NCBI GenBank assembly: GCA_964450645.1
Contig: CAYVEB010000023.1
Coordinates: 1-28,693 of the forward strand
Length of the DNA stretch: 28,693 bases
From: JAKSPM01 sp964450645
GTDB taxonomy: Bacteria > Bacillota > Clostridia > Oscillospirales > Oscillospiraceae
Reading direction: 5' to 3'
This document shows positions 1 through 7,064 of the stretch, one piece after another (position 1 is the stretch's first letter; every line of letters begins with the position of its first letter). The translations under genes were made by a program, and so were the position numbers. The notes under the pieces are model-generated. The model made no database searches, had not been told where the DNA came from, and saw only the letters and a list, made by a program, of their open reading frames with translations.

Positions 1-48
1 CAACCCCTCAAAGAAGTATACCGTGCAACGGTTCAAATTCCCGCCCTG

Positions 49-136
49 TGGTGCGCGAGGCGGGACTTGAACCCGCACGTGCGTAATGCACACTAGAACC
101 TGAATCTAGCGAGTCTGCCAATTCCACCACTCGCGC
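49..136 (-). tRNA. tRNA-Leu (anticodon CAG)
   Basis: Read on the minus strand this folds as a class II tRNA. It has a seven-pair acceptor stem GCGCGAG/CTCGCGC with discriminator A and an encoded CCA (plus 49-51). The anticodon arm is CTAGA-TTCAGGT-TCTAG, giving anticodon CAG, and there is a long variable arm typical of tRNA-Leu. The T arm carries the usual GGTTCAAGTCC. It decodes CUG. A consensus promoter lies just upstream. Confidence 0.97.
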
Positions 137-164
137 ATACGTTGCAACGCTTGATTGCTTAGAT

Positions 165-193
165 ACTATAGCATATACTTTCCATTTTGTCAA
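165..193 (-). promoter_or_regulatory. sigma-A promoter of tRNA-Leu
   Basis: On the minus strand TTGACA (plus 188-193) and TATAGT (plus 165-170) are separated by exactly 17 bases. The expected start is about 22 bases before the mature tRNA 5' end. Confidence 0.85.
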
Positions 194-364
194 TAATGAA
201 AAGCAAAAAAATATTTTTATGATTTTATAGGGCAATCAACAGCCTTCCCCGTGCAAACTGGCAGAATGGAAAGAGGTGATTTTCACTTTCTGTTTGAGTA
301 TTCCGCAGGACGGGAATACTTCGGTAGAGAATGTAAATTATTTTTTTGCAGCAGGGGATTTGTC

Positions 365-393
365 TTTACATTTTCTGCAAAATAGTATATGAT
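365..393 (+). promoter_or_regulatory. promoter of the ireB-family gene
   Basis: TTTACA (365-370), 17 bases, TATGAT (388-393). It is the only good match in the 290-base gap between the tRNA promoter and the gene at 432. Confidence 0.65.
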
Positions 394-431
394 AGTTTTG
401 TATTGATCATCTGACCAAGGAGGTGGCTGTT

Positions 432-677
432 ATGGACGACAGCACAATCAAATTTGTTGTTCCAGTTGACACAGAGTCAGAAATGAAGCGAATTTTGACC
501 AGTGTCTACCATTCGCTCAGCGAAAAGGGCTACAACCCCATCAACCAAATCGTCGGTTATATCCTCTCTGAGGATCCGACCTATATCACCAATTACAACA
601 ATGCCCGTAGTATCATCGCGAAGATCGACCGTGATGAGCTCCTGCAGGAGTTAGTGCGCCACTATCTGTTTGATTGA
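432..677 (+). CDS. ireB: IreB family regulatory phosphoprotein (UPF0297)
   Basis: This is an 81-residue protein of the IreB/UPF0297 (YrzL) family, recognised by the central block EKGYNPINQIVGYILS and the ending RDELLQELVRHYLFD. In Enterococcus faecalis IreB is a small substrate of the Ser/Thr kinase IreK and its phosphatase, and it tunes cell-envelope stress tolerance. It is a small soluble dimer without an enzymatic motif. The start was set at ATG 432 because AAGGAGG at 417-423 lies 8 bases before it. A longer reading from GTG 423 would overlap the ribosome site. It has its own promoter and is followed by a clean terminator, so it appears to be a single-gene unit. The family call is firm; the signalling role is taken from the enterococcal homologue. 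Confidence 0.93.
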   Translation: MDDSTIKFVVPVDTESEMKRILTSVYHSLSEKGYNPINQIVGYILSEDPTYITNYNNARSIIAKIDRDELLQELVRHYLFD

Positions 678-694
678 TCACCCGGTACTTCTTT

Positions 695-727
695 AGAGGC
701 TTTGCTGTTTGGTAAAGCCTCTTTTTT
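695..727 (+). terminator. intrinsic terminator after ireB
   Basis: A nine-pair stem AGAGGCTTT/AAAGCCTCT (695-703 with 714-722) and a ten-base loop are followed by a T run to 727. Confidence 0.9.
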
Positions 728-861
728 CTCCGACTGCCGTGTTCTTTGACAATTTCATATGCTCCGTTGCCAGTTTTTCAGCCTTGTAACCACAATATCT
801 TGAACCAGTTGCGGCAAGATCATTGAAAATGTTGCAAATTTCGATTTTTTGTAATTTTCTA

Positions 862-890
862 TTGACAACCCGGAAACAATGTGTTACAAT
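862..890 (+). promoter_or_regulatory. promoter of the small gene and nlpC operon
   Basis: TTGACA (862-867), 17 bases, TACAAT (885-890), a near-consensus sigma-A promoter about 30 bases before the start codon at 921. No promoter is seen between 1210 and 1234, so it probably drives both following genes. Confidence 0.85.
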
Positions 891-920
891 TTGGTTACAT
901 TTTAATCAGGAGGAATGATA

Positions 921-1210
921 TGTCTGATAAAAATGAGATTTTGATGTATAAGGGGCGCCCCCTTATGAGAAAGGACTCAATGATCTATTATGGATCCATG
1001 GCGGATAAGTACATCGTCATGCTTCAGGTTTTGGAAACGAAAAAGGTTAACGATCTGGACGTCGCAACGCGTGTGTCCGTCCAGTTGCAGCTGACGGATC
1101 CCAATGCCAAACCCCGTGAGAGAATCGTCAAACACGGGGAAAAGGAAGGGCTCTATACTGCTTTGGATGTTGGCTGTGTCTGGTTGGAACGTGCGCTGAA
1201 AGCAAAATAA
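921..1210 (+). CDS. conserved hypothetical protein, 96 residues
   Basis: I do not recognise a named domain. The protein is compact and hydrophilic, with no signal peptide, membrane segment or cysteine pair. The first half contains a strand-like run (KYIVMLQVLETKKV, VATRVSVQLQLTD) and the end is helical. That could be a small beta-sheet fold with a C-terminal helix. The start at ATG 921 is supported by AGGAGG at 909-914, 6 bases upstream. A longer open frame from 881 overlaps the promoter -10 and is not used. It lies 23 bases before the NlpC/P60 gene under a shared strong promoter, so it is probably co-expressed with a cell-wall hydrolase. Function is unknown. Confidence 0.85.
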
Positions 1211-1233
1211 AATTCTGGCAACGGAGGTTACAT

Positions 1234-2211
1234 ATGAAACGGTTATTTAAGCTATTGATTGCCTTGGCGGTAATGATCACCGTGATCACGGCATTCTCCA
1301 TCACATCCAATGCAACCGAACTCAAAACCGGGATAGGCATTGTCACAGCCAGCGGGCTGCGGTTGCGTGCAAAGCCGAATACGGACGCGGAGGTCCTCAC
1401 GATGGCCTATTATGGCGACAACGTGGTCATTATCCGAAAAGTGGACGACTGGTACCTGGTCAACTACAACTTGAACATCGGCTATATGCATGGGGATTAT
1501 CTGCAGGTCAAGGAACGGGAAAATATCGACCTGGGCTATGGTTCGATCGATCCCAGCTTGTGCAATATGCGCAGCGGCCCCAGTACGGATGCCGATCTGG
1601 TAGCACAGATTACCGGCGGTGAAAAGGTCTACATATTTGGGTTTAACACAGGATGGTATAAAGTCAAGTATAACGGTCAAATCGGCTATATTCGCAGCGA
1701 TCTGGTAACGCTTTTGGAAAAGCCCTATATCAACTCCGGGTCGACCGCAAGCTCCGACAGTTCTGACAGCTCTGACGGCTCTGACGGCTCATCCGATTCT
1801 TCCAGTGATTCCGGCGGCTCCAGCAGCTCATCGTATTCGGTGAGTGCAGGGCAGGAAATCGCCAATTATGCGCAGAGATATTTGGGCTATCCTTATGTCT
1901 ACGGCGGCAACGGCCCCAACAGTTTTGACTGCTCCGGCTTTGTCAAATATATCTACGCGCAGTTCGGCTACAGCATCAACCGTACAGCGACTGCACAGAT
2001 GAGCAACGGGTATTCCGTGTCCATGAGCGAATTACAGCCCGGCGATTTGGTATTCTTCTATAACGGCGGCGGCATCGGCCACGTGGGTATGTATATTGGC
2101 GACAACCAATTTATCCATGCTGCCAACGCAAGATCTGGCGTGATCATCACCAGCCTGTCGAACAGCTGGTATCAAGAACGGTATGCCGGCGCCCGTAGAA
2201 TTGTTGGCTAA
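1234..2211 (+). CDS. secreted SH3-domain NlpC/P60 peptidoglycan endopeptidase
   Basis: The protein has 325 residues. Residues 1-27 are a signal peptide (KR, then a hydrophobic core, ending near TSNA). Two bacterial SH3 domains follow, about 33-92 and 97-165, each with the RLRAKPNTDA or NMRSGPSTDA type motif that binds cell-wall peptides. A Ser/Asp/Gly-rich linker spans about 168-205. The C-terminal NlpC/P60 domain has the catalytic Cys233 in DCSGF, His283 in GHVGMYIG and the third polar residue His295 in FIHAAN. Enzymes of this kind cut gamma-D-Glu to diaminopimelate bonds in stem peptides outside the membrane. The ribosome site GGAGG stands 7 bases before ATG 1234. The linker is coded by near-repeated TCTGAC/TCCGAC units and may vary in length. 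Confidence 0.95.
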   Translation: MKRLFKLLIALAVMITVITAFSITSNATELKTGIGIVTASGLRLRAKPNTDAEVLTMAYYGDNVVIIRKVDDWYLVNYNLNIGYMHGDYLQVKERENIDLGYGSIDPSLCNMRSGPSTDADLVAQITGGEKVYIFGFNTGWYKVKYNGQIGYIRSDLVTLLEKPYINSGSTASSDSSDSSDGSDGSSDSSSDSGGSSSSSYSVSAGQEIANYAQRYLGYPYVYGGNGPNSFDCSGFVKYIYAQFGYSINRTATAQMSNGYSVSMSELQPGDLVFFYNGGGIGHVGMYIGDNQFIHAANARSGVIITSLSNSWYQERYAGARRIVG

Positions 2212-2220
2212 TAAAATTCA

Positions 2221-2251
2221 GCCGCCTTTCCGGTTCGGAAAGGCGGCTTTT
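2221..2251 (+). terminator. intrinsic terminator after the NlpC/P60 gene
   Basis: A perfect 11-pair stem GCCGCCTTTCC/GGAAAGGCGGC (2221-2231 with 2237-2247) and a five-base loop are followed by TTTT. The T run is short, so some readthrough into the next gene is possible; that gene's ribosome site starts 10 bases later. Confidence 0.8.
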
Positions 2252-2274
2252 CGCGGTGCAGGAGGAAGAAAACT

Positions 2275-2838
2275 ATGAAATGGTTCATTGCCTCGGATAT
2301 TCATGGCTCGGCGTATTATTGCCGGAAAATGCTGGAGGCCTATCAAAGAGAACAAGCGGATCGAATTTTGCTCCTGGGAGATCTGCTGTACCACGGCCCA
2401 AGGAATCCGCTGCCGCAGGACTATCAGCCCAAGCTGGTAATTGCGATGCTCAACGAGATGTGTGAAAGCATTTTGTGCGTCCGGGGAAACTGCGATGCGC
2501 AGGTCGATCAGATGGTGCTGCAATTTCCAATCATGGCGGATTACTGCCTTTTGTCGGAAGATAAGCGGCTGATTTTTGCCACCCACGGCCATCAGTTCCA
2601 TGAAAGCCATCTGCCGCCGCTCCATGCCGGGGATATCCTGCTCCATGGTCATACGCATGTTCCACAATGCGTCCGCCACGAGACGTATACGTATCTCAAT
2701 CCAGGTTCTGTTTCCCTCCCCAAGGAAGGAACTTACCACGGGTATATGACTCTGGAAAACGGCACGTTTTTATGGAAATCCCTGCAGGATGGAGTAGTGA
2801 GAAATTGTTATCGCGTCCTGCCCACGCAAAGCGAATAA
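2275..2838 (+). CDS. YfcE/MJ0936-type metallophosphodiesterase
   Basis: The protein has 187 residues and is a calcineurin-like phosphoesterase of the YfcE group. The metal-binding motifs appear in order: DIHG (Asp8, His10), GDLLYHGPRNPLP, GNCD (the GNHD box with Cys), THGHQFHE, and HGHTH followed by NPGSVSLPKEG. E. coli YfcE is a manganese-dependent cytosolic phosphodiesterase active on artificial substrates, and its natural substrate is not known. Length matches the family. GGAGG at 2261-2265 serves ATG 2275. It follows the NlpC gene closely across a terminator with a short T tract and could be read partly from the upstream promoter. The family assignment is firm; the cellular role is open. 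Confidence 0.92.
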   Translation: MKWFIASDIHGSAYYCRKMLEAYQREQADRILLLGDLLYHGPRNPLPQDYQPKLVIAMLNEMCESILCVRGNCDAQVDQMVLQFPIMADYCLLSEDKRLIFATHGHQFHESHLPPLHAGDILLHGHTHVPQCVRHETYTYLNPGSVSLPKEGTYHGYMTLENGTFLWKSLQDGVVRNCYRVLPTQSE

Positions 2839-2915
2839 AAACAAAATTCACCACAATTTTCAAAAAACAGCAGACTTTCCAGCGCAAACCGCTGAAAAAA
2901 CGTCTTATTGCAACG

Positions 2916-2959
2916 GAGCCTGCCGCAAAATAAATGATTGCCCATTTTGCGGCAGGCTC
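2916..2959. terminator. long hairpin closing the plus-strand block
   Basis: A perfect 16-pair stem (2916-2931 with 2944-2959, arms beginning GAGCCTGCCGC) with a 12-base loop lies between two converging transcription units. There is no proper T run on either side, so it may act in both directions or need a factor. The rest of 2839-3034 shows no gene. Confidence 0.65.
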
Positions 2960-3034
2960 TGTTCATATAAGTTTGTCACGCCGGTTTCAAAGACAGGCTT
3001 ATTCCAAGAGCGCCGTCTCAAGGCGGCGGCTTTT

Positions 3035-3757
3035 TCAGCGCTCGCGCCGGTTGTCCGACCTGCCGACAATCGAAATTAAGCGGAAAAATTGCGCCAGAGA
3101 TACCGTCATAGCCGCCACATAGGTCATAGCTGCGGCGCGCAGAACGCGCTTTGCGCCGTCGAGTTCCTCGTCGCTGAGTAATCCGCAGCTTGCGATGGTT
3201 GCGACGGCCCGGTGGCTGGCGTTAAACTCGGTTGGGAGCGTTAGAAGCTGGAACAGGACGCACAGGGAAAAACAGGCGACGCCCGCATAGGCCACATAGA
3301 TATACTGCCGCCCCAGGCCGGACAGGAACAATCCGAGAAGAATCAGCGGAAACGACAGCTTCGAGCCAATGTTGGTGGCCTGGATGACGGAGTTGCGCAG
3401 CACCAACGGGCGATAGTTTTCCGCGTGTTGGACAGCGTGCCCCGCCTCGTGGGCGGCCACACCGACAGCCGCCGGCGTCGCGGCAAAGTACACCTGATCA
3501 GACAGGCGGATGACATTAGTACGCGGGTCATAGTGGTCGGTCAGATTGCCGGGGATGTGCTCAATGCGCACATTGTAAAGGCCGTGGGCGTCCAACACCC
3601 GCCTGGCCGCGTCCATCCCGGTCATACCCCGGCGATTTGAAATCCGGCTGTATTTTGCGAAAGTGCTGTTCACCCGCGCGCTGGCGATGAGCGAAAGGAT
3701 CATCGCTGGTAAAACGAGCGCGATATACGTCCAGTCAATATATTATCCCCATCTCAT
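3035..3757 (-). pseudogene. YugP-like membrane zinc peptidase with in-frame stop at codon 5
   Basis: The family is a neutral zinc metallopeptidase with membrane segments (YugP, Zn_peptidase_2). It shows HEAGHAVQHAENYRPL as the metal site, the upstream ARVNSTFAKYS and LTDHYDPRTNVIRLS blocks, and two central hydrophobic helices after TNIGSK. The expected start is the ATG at plus 3755-3757, which overlaps the upstream stop as ATGA and has CGGAGGG 6 bases before it. The same frame then gives Met-Arg-Trp-Gly, a TAA at plus 3743-3745, and continues as YIDWTYIALVLPAMILSLI, the usual first membrane helix of this family. The uninterrupted reading begins at internal ATG 3703 (222 residues), which lacks part of that helix. 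It is either a recent nonsense mutation, a sequencing error or a gene restarted internally. Confidence 0.8.
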
Positions 3758-4542
3758 CGTAATCCCTCCGGCTCCATCGCATCATGTAAACGTTGGGTGA
3801 TGGCGCCGCGGAAAATCCGGTCGGCCTGAATATGCACGGTATTCAAAGCGGCAGCCGCATGAGCGACCGGAACGTTGCCTAGCATAAAAATGTCTTGATC
3901 CAAAATAAATTTCACCTCGGAGTCCTCCACATTGTTGCGCTTGACCATTCCGGGTCCGGCATGGAGTTTGAGCCGGCAGCCGCCGGAGATGGACATGTCC
4001 ACGTCCTGTGTGCTGCGGGCGAAGCTGCGTTCACTGACGTCATCCTCGGCCATCAGGCCCAAATAAGCGGGCTGAATTAGCTGCGAGAAGGGGATATCCT
4101 CCAAATCCAGCGCCTTCCGGGAAAAGACGTTAATAAACCGCAGACCGACGCGTTCAAAATAGGCGGGCTGGTAAATTTCAATAAAACCGGCAAGCACCTG
4201 ATCCAATTTGGCGGCGAAATCCTCCCACTTGCTATAGCGGGGTGTCGCCAGGGCGACAAAATTTTTGGTCAGATTGACCTTCCACGCGCCGTCAGCGGAG
4301 AGAAACTGGTAGTTTGTCACAGCGGCCTGCTCTTCCACCTTCATCGCGCCCGGCTGCCCGGAGACCTTTGGCGGGAGGCTTTCCATTCTGCTGGAATACC
4401 GTGGAAAGCTGGCGCGAATTTTGTCCTGAAAATCCGCCGGAGGCTTGGCCTCGATGGACAAAATGGTAGGGAAGCGCAACTGGCATACGACATCCATCAG
4501 TTGGTTTCGCCGGTATAGTACACGCTCACAATCATAAAACAT
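3754..4542 (-). CDS. TIGR04255 family protein
   Basis: The protein has 262 residues and matches the sporadically distributed TIGR04255 family, whose function is not known. Family-like features are the start leading to VVCQLRFPTIL, the middle VNLTKNFVALATPRYSKWEDF, and YFERVGLRFINVF. There is no membrane segment or obvious catalytic motif; the fold appears to be mixed alpha/beta. The start at ATG 4542 has AAAGGAT 8 bases upstream. A longer open frame to 4656 would run through the promoter and is rejected. Its stop overlaps the start of the YugP-like gene by ATGA, so the two are translationally coupled. In other genomes TIGR04255 genes are patchy, and some lie in defence-like surroundings; that is context rather than proof. 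Confidence 0.82.
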   Translation of the reverse strand: MFYDCERVLYRRNQLMDVVCQLRFPTILSIEAKPPADFQDKIRASFPRYSSRMESLPPKVSGQPGAMKVEEQAAVTNYQFLSADGAWKVNLTKNFVALATPRYSKWEDFAAKLDQVLAGFIEIYQPAYFERVGLRFINVFSRKALDLEDIPFSQLIQPAYLGLMAEDDVSERSFARSTQDVDMSISGGCRLKLHAGPGMVKRNNVEDSEVKFILDQDIFMLGNVPVAHAAAALNTVHIQADRIFRGAITQRLHDAMEPEGLR

Positions 4543-4603
4543 ATCAACACATCCTTTTGTTTCAAAAAATTGTGCAAATCTTCCCTGAACATTCTCATTA
4601 TAT

Positions 4604-4633
4604 ATTATATCACAAACAGCGAAACCTTTGCAA
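4604..4633 (-). promoter_or_regulatory. promoter of the TIGR04255-yugP unit
   Basis: On the minus strand TTGCAA (plus 4628-4633), an 18-base spacer and TATAAT (plus 4604-4609) preceded by TGA, an extended -10. Confidence 0.7.
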
Positions 4634-4707
4634 GCCCTGGCATCATGAAAAATCATCCGGAAAAAATAAAAAATGTTTAGATTAAAATGATATGGACCAA
4701 TAAAAAG

Positions 4708-4780
4708 GAGAAGTTCAACCTTTGGTGTGGTATAATTCCGCTGCTACAAAAAACCAACCTTACGCAAAGAAGAACTTCTC
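4708..4780. repeat. nine-base inverted repeat flanking an extended -10 and the transposase start
   Basis: GAGAAGTTC at 4708-4716 is inverted as GAACTTCTC at 4772-4780, directly before ATG 4781. Between them lies TGGTATAAT (4728-4736), an extended -10. The right arm covers the place where a ribosome site would be, so a transcript starting upstream could mask translation. It may be an insertion-sequence control region or terminal repeat. Confidence 0.5.
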
Positions 4781-4945
4781 ATGAACATTTTAACACAAGA
4801 GGCACAGAAAAGGCAAGCGGTAGTTAAGCTGGCAAGAAGAAATGGGGGAAGCTTTGCGGCTCGGATGTATGGGGCCAGTCTGCCGGGCGTGAAGCGGTGG
4901 AATAAGCGGCACGACGGGAAAGACTGGCGAATTGGAAATCTTGGG
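4781..4945 (+). pseudogene. remnant of a transposase N-terminus
   Basis: The reading from ATG 4781 begins MNILTQEAQKRQAVVKLA and continues to AARMYGASLPGVKRWNKR followed by HDGKDWR. This is the helix-turn-helix start of an integrase-type (DDE, IS481/IS3-like) transposase. The family-like part stops after about 53 residues near 4940 and runs into unrelated sequence; no DDE catalytic domain follows. It is therefore a 5' fragment. No matching right end of an insertion sequence was found before dapH. The exact IS family is uncertain. Confidence 0.55.
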
Positions 4946-4977
4946 GGAAAGGGCTGTTCAAGCGCGGAAAAATATGC

Positions 4978-5034
4978 TATAATGATGTCTGCTGAAGAAA
5001 CCGCTTGGCGCTTTCTTCGCGCGGCATATGCCGC
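4978..5034 (+). other. orphan extended -10 followed by two hairpins in the gap before dapH
   Basis: The stretch 4946-5093 holds no gene. TGCTATAAT (4975-4983) with a poor -35 (TGTTCA, 17 bases away) is followed by a hairpin GAAGAAA/TTTCTTC (4994-5000 with 5012-5018) and a perfect 14-base palindrome GCGGCATATGCCGC (5021-5034), then CAATTTT. It could be a short transcript facing the 3' end of dapH, or terminator structure for dapH on the minus strand. Confidence 0.35.
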
Positions 5035-5093
5035 ACAATTTTATAAATCCGGAAATCCGGCCCGAATGCCCGCAAAAATTGCGTATCTCTGCC

Positions 5094-5789
5094 TTACAGC
5101 GTGCGCAGCGCGTCCACCAGGGCGGTTTTGGCGGTGGTTTTTTCATCCTTGCGTTTGAGCACGCGGGCGGGAACGCCGCCCACCACGGTTTCAGGCTCCA
5201 CGTCTTCCACAACCACCGCGCCGGCGGCCACTACCGCGCCGTGGCCGACGCGCACGCCCTCAATGACCACCGCGTTGGCGCCAATGAGAACATCGTCCTC
5301 CACGACCACCGGCACCGCGCTCGCTGGTTCCACAACGCCCGCCAGTACCGCGCCGGCACCCACATGGCACCGCTTGCCGACGATGGCCCGGCCGCCCAGG
5401 ATGGCGCCCATGTCGATCATGGTGCCCTCTCCGATCTGGGCGCCGATGTTGATGGTGGCGCCCATCATGATCACGGCGTTGTCGCCAATGCTCACCTGTT
5501 CGCGGATCACCGCGCCAGGCTCGATTCTGGCGTTAAGATTCTTCAGATCCAGCAGCGGAATCGCGGAGTTGCGGCGGTCGTTTTCCACAACGACGTCTTC
5601 AATCTGCGCGGCATATCGCTCCAAAACAGGCTGGATGTCCCGCCAGTCGCCAAACAAAATGCGGGTGCTGCCGGCGGAAAAGTCCTTTACACGGACAAAC
5701 GGAATGGGCGCCTTCTCTTTTAAGAAGACACGCACCGGCGTCTTCTTCTCCGCGGTACGGATGTATTCGATAATTTCTTGTGCGTTCAT
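5094..5789 (-). CDS. dapH: 2,3,4,5-tetrahydropyridine-2,6-dicarboxylate N-acetyltransferase
   Basis: The protein has 231 residues and the DapH layout: an N-terminal domain of about 80 residues (MNAQEIIEYIRTAEKKTPV...), then a left-handed parallel beta-helix made of hexapeptide repeats (GDNAVIMMGATINIGAQIG, GEGTMIDMGAILGGRAIVG). It ends with the VVGGVPARVLKRKDEKT tail. It uses acetyl-CoA to acetylate tetrahydrodipicolinate in the acetylase route to meso-diaminopimelate, in the cytosol as a trimer. ATG 5789 has AAAGGAAGG 9 bases upstream. It runs opposite to the remaining pathway genes, divergent from the deacetylase, so the two halves have separate promoters. The next enzymes of the same route lie next to it, which supports acetyl rather than succinyl transfer. 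Confidence 0.95.
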   Translation of the reverse strand: MNAQEIIEYIRTAEKKTPVRVFLKEKAPIPFVRVKDFSAGSTRILFGDWRDIQPVLERYAAQIEDVVVENDRRNSAIPLLDLKNLNARIEPGAVIREQVSIGDNAVIMMGATINIGAQIGEGTMIDMGAILGGRAIVGKRCHVGAGAVLAGVVEPASAVPVVVEDDVLIGANAVVIEGVRVGHGAVVAAGAVVVEDVEPETVVGGVPARVLKRKDEKTTAKTALVDALRTL

Positions 5790-5903
5790 TGCAAATAACC
5801 TTCCTTTTGAAATTGATACAAAGATTATTACCGGGAACGTGTGCCCCGCCTCCCGGGCGCCGCCCGCTGCAAACGCGGTGGTTTCGGCGCTGTGTTTGGG
5901 ACA

Positions 5904-5932
5904 ATTATACCATACGTTTTGACCGTTTTCCA
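5904..5932 (-). promoter_or_regulatory. probable dapH promoter
   Basis: On the minus strand TATAAT (plus 5904-5909) stands 17 bases after TGGAAA (plus 5927-5932). The mRNA leader of about 105 bases is GC-rich. I see no lysine riboswitch in it. No equally good promoter was found for the divergent plus-strand operon. Confidence 0.5.
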
Positions 5933-5960
5933 TTCTTTCTTTTCCTTGGAGGCAAATTAT

Positions 5961-7064
5961 ATGCAGCCGATCATTCACGACCGCCGCGCCTTGCACCAAA
6001 TCCCGGAGCTGGGCGACGAGTTACCCCGCACGGTGCGGTATTTGCAAGACGTGCTCAGTGAACTGAACTGCCGGGTGTTTTCGCCCATTCCCAGCGCTGT
6101 CTGCGCTTATTTTGACCGGGGCCGTCCCGCCGCCATCGCCTTCCGCAGCGATGAAGACGCGCTTCCAATTTTAGAGCGAACCGGCCTGCCCTTCGCTTCC
6201 ACCGTCCCGGACCAAATGCACGCCTGTGGACACGACGGACACATGGCCATGCTCCTGGAGCTGGCACGGCGGTTAAACGGCACCTGGGATCTGCCCTATA
6301 ACGTTCTGCTGGTCTTCCAGCCCGCCGAGGAGACCACCGGCGGCGCGAGGCGCATCTGCCAGAGCGGTGTCTTCTCTGAGCTTTCCGTCCGCGCCATCTT
6401 TGGGATGCACCTGTGGCCCGGCCTGGAGGCGGGCGCCATCGCCAGCCGCAAGGGGGAGATGATGAGCCGCTCCTGCGAGGTGACGGTGGACATCACCGGC
6501 CGTTCGAGCCATGTAGCCAAGGCCGAGGAGGGCATCGACGCCATGCAGGCCGGTGTGGAATTCTACCGGAAATGTATGGCCATGGAACGGGCGCTGCCGC
6601 CGGAGGTCTTCCGTCTGCTTAAATTTGGCAAAATGCAAAGCGGTTCGGTCCGCAACGCGATCAGCGGCCACACCCGTTTGGAAGGCACCCTCCGGGCCTT
6701 CCAGGACGAACAATTTCTGGCCATGCAAAATTCCATTCGCGTCATCGGCGAGGCGGTCGCCGATGACACCGGCTGCAAGGTCAACATTTTTATGAACAAC
6801 GGCTACCCCGCTGTTATCAATCCCCCCGACCTGTACGACCGGGTCGCCAGACTGGTTCCCTTCGCGGCGCTGCGCCAGCCTGTGATGATCACGGAGGACT
6901 TTTCCTGGTATCAAAGAACACTGCCGGGGATGTTCTTTTTCCTGGGCGTTGGGGACGTCCCCGCGCTCCACACCGCAGATTTTTATTTTGACGAGAACGT
7001 ATTGTTCAAGGGCGCCGATTTCTGGGAGGCCCTTGCGAAAACCTATCAGGAGGAACCGTTATGA
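5961..7064 (+). CDS. N-acetyl-diaminopimelate deacetylase (M20 amidohydrolase)
   Basis: This is a 367-residue M20D metallo-amidohydrolase. Metal-binding residues are visible: HACGHDGHM (His87, Cys89, His91, His94), PAEE (Glu123, Glu124), GMHLWP (His150) and LHTADFYFDE near the end. RSSHVAKAEEGIDA begins the lid domain. The family includes hippurate and indole-acetyl-amino-acid hydrolases. Here the position between dapH and the aminotransferase points to removal of the acetyl group from N-acetyl-LL-diaminopimelate (the YkuR role in Bacillus). The start at ATG 5961 has GGAGG at 5948-5952; a longer frame from 5841 overlaps the dapH leader and is rejected. Its stop overlaps the next start as ATGA, so the two are coupled. 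Confidence 0.92.
   Translation: MQPIIHDRRALHQIPELGDELPRTVRYLQDVLSELNCRVFSPIPSAVCAYFDRGRPAAIAFRSDEDALPILERTGLPFASTVPDQMHACGHDGHMAMLLELARRLNGTWDLPYNVLLVFQPAEETTGGARRICQSGVFSELSVRAIFGMHLWPGLEAGAIASRKGEMMSRSCEVTVDITGRSSHVAKAEEGIDAMQAGVEFYRKCMAMERALPPEVFRLLKFGKMQSGSVRNAISGHTRLEGTLRAFQDEQFLAMQNSIRVIGEAVADDTGCKVNIFMNNGYPAVINPPDLYDRVARLVPFAALRQPVMITEDFSWYQRTLPGMFFFLGVGDVPALHTADFYFDENVLFKGADFWEALAKTYQEEPL

Noticed and set aside
31..48. A GGTTCAAATTCCCG stretch resembling a tRNA T arm before tRNA-Leu
   Set aside because: The flanks do not pair as a T stem and no anticodon arm or acceptor stem is present within the window.
1738..1840. Repeated TCTGAC/TCCGAC units considered as a repeat array
   Set aside because: They encode the Ser/Asp linker of the NlpC/P60 protein and need no other explanation.
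5101..5922. Long plus-strand open frames (5028-5723 and 5101-5922) opposite dapH
   Set aside because: They are antisense shadows of a high-GC gene with strong hexapeptide-repeat coding on the minus strand; low-complexity Thr/Ser/Pro or His/Asp content and no ribosome site.
5790..5960. Possible lysine riboswitch before dapH or the deacetylase
   Set aside because: The gap is about 170 bases with two divergent leaders; I cannot see the conserved core and five-helix plan of the lysine aptamer.
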